The position numbers and the translations under genes are program-made. The notes under the pieces were generated by a model. That model was not told the origin of the DNA and did no database searches. It was given only the letters and a program-made list of their open reading frames with translations. From positions 1-9,793 of the forward strand of contig DASQHM010000237.1 in the NCBI GenBank assembly GCA_035632095.1: DNA of 9,793 bases. Direction: 5' to 3'. Within the stretch, counting starts at the first letter, position 1. Each line of letters opens with the position of its first letter. Source of the DNA: DASQHM01 sp035632095 (GTDB taxonomy: Bacteria > Pseudomonadota > Alphaproteobacteria > Ferrovibrionales > Ferrovibrionaceae). This document shows positions 7,329-9,793 of the stretch, piece by piece.

Positions 7329-8435
7329 ATGCGCATAGCGGTCGTCGGCGCCGGCATCATGGGCCTTTCCGTTGCGTGGGCGTTGCGCGAACGCGGCCAT
7401 GATGTGCGCGTCTTCGAACAGGGCGTCGTTCCCAATCCCTTGGCGTCCTCGACCGACCGGCACCGTCTGATCCGCTACGCCTACGGCAGCGAGGACGGAT
7501 ACGTCCGCATGGTGGCGGAGGCATACCGCGCCTGGGATGCGGTGTGGGAAGACCTCGGCGAGCGATTGCAGATCGAAACCGGTACGCTTGCCTTCGATAC
7601 GGCGGAGGACGCCTGGGCCGCGCGCAGCCGCGACTCATTGAGCCGCTGCGGCATTGCCTTCGAGACGCTGACGGCCGGCGACGTGGCGAAGCGCTTCCCG
7701 TTCCTGATTGCCGACGGCATCGGCGAAGCGCTGTATCTGCCGTCCGGCGGCGTGCTCGTGGCCGAGAAGATCGTCGCCGCCTTGGCGCGCCGCCTGCGAT
7801 CCAAGGGCGTCACAATCCATGAACAGACGGCGGTTGCGGCGCTCGATCCGGAGCGGGCGGCGCTGACCTTGGGCGACGGCAGCCGTCACGGCGCCGATGC
7901 GCTGGTGGTGGCCGCCGGCCCCTGGGTACGACGCCTGCTGCCGGCAATGGCCGCCCGTGTCACGCCGTCGCGCCAGGTCGTCACCTACCTCGCGCCACCG
8001 TCACGCTTCGCCGCCCAATGGCAACGCGCGCCCATGGTGCTTGCCATCGGAACCGATTCCGGGTTCTACGCCGTGCCGCCGGTGGCCGGCCTCGGCCTCA
8101 AGGTCGGCGATCACCGTTTTTCTCTTCAAGGCGAGCCGGACCGCAATCGCGCCGCCACCAACGCGGAGGCTGAAGCCATCGCGGCGCAGGCGCGGCCTCG
8201 CTTCCGCGATTTCGCCGACTACCGCATCGTCATGGCCAAGACCTGCTTCTACGACGTCACGGCGGACGAGCGATTCATCGTCGAGCCGATCGGCCGAAGC
8301 ACGTGGGCGATGACCGGCTTCAGCGGCCACGGATTCAAATTCGGCCCCGTGCTGGGCCAGCGTCTCGCCGCCGCCATCGACGGCAAGATCGCGCCCGCCG
8401 CGCTGTCCGCCTGGGCCGCCGGAAAGGGTGCATAG
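7329..8435 (+). CDS. FAD-dependent amine/amino-acid oxidase of the monomeric sarcosine oxidase type
   Basis: A 368-residue DAO-family flavoprotein. The Rossmann motif GAGIMG (7-12) and Glu30 bind the ADP half of FAD. Compared with Bacillus monomeric sarcosine oxidase as I remember it, RLIRYAYG (46-53) matches RIIRHAYG, so both arginines are kept. GLGLKVGDH (254-262) aligns Lys258 with the oxygen-activating Lys265 and His262 with His269. KTCFY (304-308) aligns Cys306 with the cysteine that binds FAD covalently (Cys315). GFSGHGFKFGP (330-340) is the C-terminal flavin-binding signature. The sarcosine-oxidase residue His45 is not conserved, so the substrate is unknown: an N-methyl amino acid, N-methyltryptophan or another secondary or primary amine is possible. 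Products would be an aldehyde or imine plus hydrogen peroxide. No signal peptide is seen, so it is cytosolic. It starts 8 nt after the lapA stop with no clear Shine-Dalgarno, implying coupling to lapA. This gene is not normally between lapA and trpF. Confidence 0.88.
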   Translation: MRIAVVGAGIMGLSVAWALRERGHDVRVFEQGVVPNPLASSTDRHRLIRYAYGSEDGYVRMVAEAYRAWDAVWEDLGERLQIETGTLAFDTAEDAWAARSRDSLSRCGIAFETLTAGDVAKRFPFLIADGIGEALYLPSGGVLVAEKIVAALARRLRSKGVTIHEQTAVAALDPERAALTLGDGSRHGADALVVAAGPWVRRLLPAMAARVTPSRQVVTYLAPPSRFAAQWQRAPMVLAIGTDSGFYAVPPVAGLGLKVGDHRFSLQGEPDRNRAATNAEAEAIAAQARPRFRDFADYRIVMAKTCFYDVTADERFIVEPIGRSTWAMTGFSGHGFKFGPVLGQRLAAAIDGKIAPAALSAWAAGKGA

Positions 8436-8439
8436 CGCC

Positions 8440-8468
8440 ACATTGTTTTCGCCCCGGAGCGGTATTAT
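8440..8468 (+). promoter_or_regulatory. Probable promoter of the RHH/coiled-coil gene pair
   Basis: The -10 hexamer TATTAT at 8463-8468 stands out in GC-rich sequence. A -35 is weak: ACATTG at 8440-8445 with 17-nt spacing, or TTGTTT at 8443-8448 with only 14 nt. Transcription would begin near 8475, inside the inverted repeat that follows, 29 nt before the start codon. Confidence 0.5.
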
Positions 8469-8489
8469 CATGTGCAGCACATGCACATG
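8469..8489 (+). promoter_or_regulatory. Nested inverted/direct repeat, probable operator for the RHH protein
   Basis: Outer arms CATGTGCA (8469-8476) and TGCACATG (8482-8489) form an 8-bp inverted repeat with a 5-nt spacer. Inside it ATGTGC-A-GCACAT (8470-8482) is a second, tighter inverted repeat. GCACAT occurs twice in tandem (8477-8482 and 8483-8488), so there are three copies of one 6-bp half-site. The block directly abuts the -10 box and covers the predicted start site, the usual position for autorepression by ribbon-helix-helix dimers. The repeats are seen; the binding protein is inferred from position. Confidence 0.55.
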
Positions 8490-8503
8490 AAGGGAGCTTG
8501 CCG

Positions 8504-8776
8504 ATGGCGGTCGCAACGCAACGTGTGGTCGTGCTGATGTCGCCCAAGGAAAAGGCCAAGCTCGAGGCCAAGGCGCGCCGCTCGGGCGCTTCGGTGGCCG
8601 AATTCGTGCGCCGCTCGGTCGCGGCCTATGCGCCGGACGGCCGCGAAGGCGAGGTCGAGGCCCTGCTCAAAACCCTGCAGACGAGCCATCGCGAAGCGCT
8701 GGCCGCATTGGGCGACGCCGGGCGCGAACTCAAGACCACCCGCGCCTATTTCGCCGCACGGGGAGCGCGCAAGTGA
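8504..8776 (+). CDS. Ribbon-helix-helix (CopG/Arc-like) DNA-binding protein, antitoxin-like
   Basis: A 90-residue protein. Residues 6-12 (QRVVVLM) form the beta strand, 14-26 helix A, SGAS (27-30) the turn and 30-42 (SVAEFVRRSVAAY) helix B, a typical dimeric ribbon-helix-helix fold. Residues 45-90 are a charged, mostly helical extension (EVEALLKTLQ, EALAALGDAGREL) that could bind a partner. The ATG at 8504 follows AGGGAG by 7 nt, the best Shine-Dalgarno in this part of the window. Upstream lie a TATTAT -10 box and a repeat of GCACAT half-sites, suggesting autorepression. The stop overlaps the next gene's start (GTGA). The fold assignment is fairly sure. The role is not: it could be an antitoxin-like repressor, a plasmid- or element-derived regulator, or a regulator of the neighbouring oxidase. 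Confidence 0.8.
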   Translation: MAVATQRVVVLMSPKEKAKLEAKARRSGASVAEFVRRSVAAYAPDGREGEVEALLKTLQTSHREALAALGDAGRELKTTRAYFAARGARK

Positions 8777-8985
8777 GCCTGACCGAGCGCATCCTCGACG
8801 GCCTCAAGGCGACAATCCAGCTCAACGACAAGGTCGTGGCCATGGCCGGCGACGTGAAGGACTTGGCGCGCGAGGTCCGCGACATGGACCGGCGCCTGGT
8901 CCGGGTCGAGACGGCCATCGACCTGGCCAGCGGCGGCCGTTTCGCCGCCCCCGGCCCCAAGCGCCTGGCGCCGAAGGACGATTGA
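8773..8985 (+). CDS. Small coiled-coil protein, partner of the RHH protein, function unknown
   Basis: A 70-residue protein that I cannot assign to a characterised family. Its outstanding feature is a nearly perfect heptad repeat: Leu17, Val21, Met24, Val28, Leu31, Val35, Met38, Leu42, Val45 and Ile49 follow the 4-3-4-3 spacing without a break. Charged residues lie between them (VKDLAREV, RRLVRVE). A short amphipathic N-terminal helix (LTERILDGLKATI, 3-15) precedes it; the last 18 residues are Gly/Pro/Lys-rich and probably unstructured. There is no signal peptide, membrane segment or catalytic motif, and no resemblance to RelE, PIN, MazF or HipA toxins. GTG at 8773 lies inside the stop of the upstream gene, so the two products are made together. 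A homo-oligomer, a hetero-complex with the helical tail of the RHH protein, or a small toxin are all possible. Confidence 0.7.
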   Translation: MSLTERILDGLKATIQLNDKVVAMAGDVKDLAREVRDMDRRLVRVETAIDLASGGRFAAPGPKRLAPKDD

Positions 8986-9016
8986 AGACCGCGCCCTAGG
9001 GGATTCTAGGAACAGA

Positions 9017-9044
9017 GTCCGGGCGATTTCCGCCTGTCCCGGAC
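9017..9044 (+). repeat. Inverted repeat upstream of the trpF promoter
   Basis: GTCCGGG (9017-9023) and CCCGGAC (9038-9044) form a 7-bp stem with a 14-nt loop; an alternative inner pairing GGCG/CGCC (9022-9025 with 9031-9034) is possible. There is no T-tract. It lies between the coiled-coil gene and trpF and covers the expected -35 region of the TATAAA box, so it could be an operator or a weak terminator of the upstream pair. Confidence 0.4.
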
Positions 9045-9060
9045 GGCGATTTGCTATAAA
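9032..9060 (+). promoter_or_regulatory. Candidate promoter for trpF
   Basis: TATAAA at 9055-9060 is a good -10 element in GC-rich sequence. The -35 at 17-nt spacing (GCCTGT, 9032-9037) is poor, so an activator or extended contacts may be needed. The predicted start is near 9067, three bases before the ATG of a short open frame. Confidence 0.45.
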
Positions 9061-9069
9061 TCCCCCGCC

Positions 9070-9138
9070 ATGAGCCCACCCCGCCCTATTCCGCTGTTCC
9101 GTTGCCACGACGCCACCGAAAATGGGGCGGCGCCATGA
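9070..9138 (+). CDS. Possible 22-codon leader peptide overlapping trpF
   Basis: An ATG at 9070 opens a 22-codon frame that begins MSPPRPIPLF and ends with TGA at 9136-9138, overlapping the trpF ATG as ATGA. It has no Shine-Dalgarno, and the predicted transcription start lies about three bases upstream, so it would be translated from an almost leaderless mRNA. It contains no tryptophan codon, so it is not a classical trp attenuator peptide. It may couple ribosomes to the trpF start, or be chance. The geometry is seen; translation is inferred. Confidence 0.3.
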   Translation: MSPPRPIPLFRCHDATENGAAP

Positions 9139-9782
9139 GCGTGCTGGCGAAGATTTGCGGCCTCAACACGCCGGAGGCTGTAGCAGCAGCCGTAACAGGC
9201 GGCGCCGATATGATCGGGCTGGTGTTCTACCCACCCTCGCCCCGGAACGTCACGCCCGCTCAGGCGGCGGCGCTCGCCAAGTCGGTTCCCACCGGCGTCG
9301 ACAAGGTCGGATTGTTCGTCGATGCGGACGACGCCGCGATCGGCGCCGCGGTCAACGCGGCTTCGCTTGATCTGCTGCAACTGCATGGACACGAATCGCC
9401 GGAGCGCGTCGCCGCGCTGAAGCGCCTGTTCAAGATCCCCGCCATCAAGGCCGTGCCGCTGTCGAGCGCCGAGGATCTGATCAAAGCCGCGGCTTTCGAA
9501 AGCGTGGCCGATTGGCTGCTGTTCGACGCCAAAGTGCCAGCTCTGAGCAAGGGAGCGCTGCCGGGCGGCAATGGCCTGGCCTTCGACTGGGAATTGCTGG
9601 CCGGCCGGAAATTCAAGCGGCCGTGGTTGTTGTCCGGCGGATTGAACGCCGGAAACGTGGCGGAGGCGGTGCGAATCTCCGGCGCCCATGCGGTCGACGT
9701 GTCCTCGGGCGTGGAAAGCGCGCCGGGCCGCAAGGACCCCGCGCGCATCGGCGCCTTCCTCGATGCCGTGCACCGACTTTAG
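9135..9782 (+). CDS. trpF: Phosphoribosylanthranilate isomerase
   Basis: Third committed step of tryptophan synthesis: isomerises N-(5-phosphoribosyl)anthranilate to the carboxyphenylamino-deoxyribulose phosphate, in the cytosol. The 215-residue (beta/alpha)8 barrel has KICGL (6-10) with the catalytic base Cys8, FYPPSPR (31-37), LQLHG (81-85), LLFDAK (128-133) with the catalytic acid Asp131, LSGGL (166-170) and DVSSGVE (188-194) at the phosphate-binding end. The length matches the family (about 200-220). The ATG at 9135 gives the usual MSVLAKICGL start; GGGGCGG is about 7-9 nt upstream. An in-frame TTG at 9102 would add eleven residues unlike the family. trpF is complete, ending eleven bases before the window edge. 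Confidence 0.96.
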   Translation: MSVLAKICGLNTPEAVAAAVTGGADMIGLVFYPPSPRNVTPAQAAALAKSVPTGVDKVGLFVDADDAAIGAAVNAASLDLLQLHGHESPERVAALKRLFKIPAIKAVPLSSAEDLIKAAAFESVADWLLFDAKVPALSKGALPGGNGLAFDWELLAGRKFKRPWLLSGGLNAGNVAEAVRISGAHAVDVSSGVESAPGRKDPARIGAFLDAVHRL

Positions 9783-9786
9783 CCGC

Positions 9787-9791
9787 AGGAG
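9787..9791 (+). promoter_or_regulatory. Shine-Dalgarno of the next gene, probably trpB
   Basis: AGGAG lies five bases after the trpF stop and two bases from the window end. In alphaproteobacteria trpF is normally followed at once by trpB, so this is probably its ribosome-binding site; the coding sequence is outside the window. Confidence 0.5.
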
Positions 9792-9793
9792 AC

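Overview
This is a GC-rich chromosomal window, most likely from an alphaproteobacterium. The order FYDLN-acid protein, aroA, cmk, rpsA, ihfB, lapA, trpF (apparently followed by trpB) is a familiar alphaproteobacterial housekeeping block. The class II EPSP synthase, the S1 C-terminal tail and the FYDLN-type zinc-ribbon protein fit the same assignment. No genus can be fixed from the sequence alone.

Layout. Positions 1-1723 (minus strand) hold nearly all of a DUF4153 multi-spanning membrane protein, cut at its C-terminus by the window edge. Next come a strong GC hairpin (1794-1823), a complete minus-strand tRNA-Ala(GGC) at 1846-1921 with its own promoter, and a minus-strand FYDLN-acid protein (2044-2376). 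A divergent intergenic region of about 200 bp separates these from the plus-strand genes. That block runs aroA (2579-3916) and cmk (3913-4554, GTGA overlap), then rpsA (4687-6438) and a rho-independent terminator. It continues with ihfB (6664-6966), lapA (7015-7320) and a monomeric-sarcosine-oxidase-like flavoprotein (7329-8435). A two-gene module follows, made of a ribbon-helix-helix protein (8504-8776) and a small coiled-coil protein (8773-8985). trpF (9135-9782) ends the window, followed by a Shine-Dalgarno that probably belongs to trpB.

Function. Most of the window is core metabolism and information processing: shikimate pathway (aroA), CMP/dCMP phosphorylation (cmk), translation initiation (rpsA), nucleoid architecture (ihfB), envelope assembly (lapA) and tryptophan synthesis (trpF). 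The part that does not belong to the conserved order is 7329-8985, between lapA and trpF. There a flavin-dependent amine/amino-acid oxidase is followed by a compact, probably self-regulated pair of small genes. The pair has a clear -10 box, a multi-half-site inverted repeat over the predicted transcription start, an RHH DNA-binding protein, and an overlapping gene for a protein with an almost uninterrupted heptad repeat. This pair is the best candidate for an undescribed system. A second small oddity is a 22-codon open frame before trpF that starts a few bases after a predicted transcription start and overlaps the trpF start codon by ATGA.

Long antisense frames over the DUF4153 gene, aroA and rpsA are shadows produced by high GC content and are not annotated.
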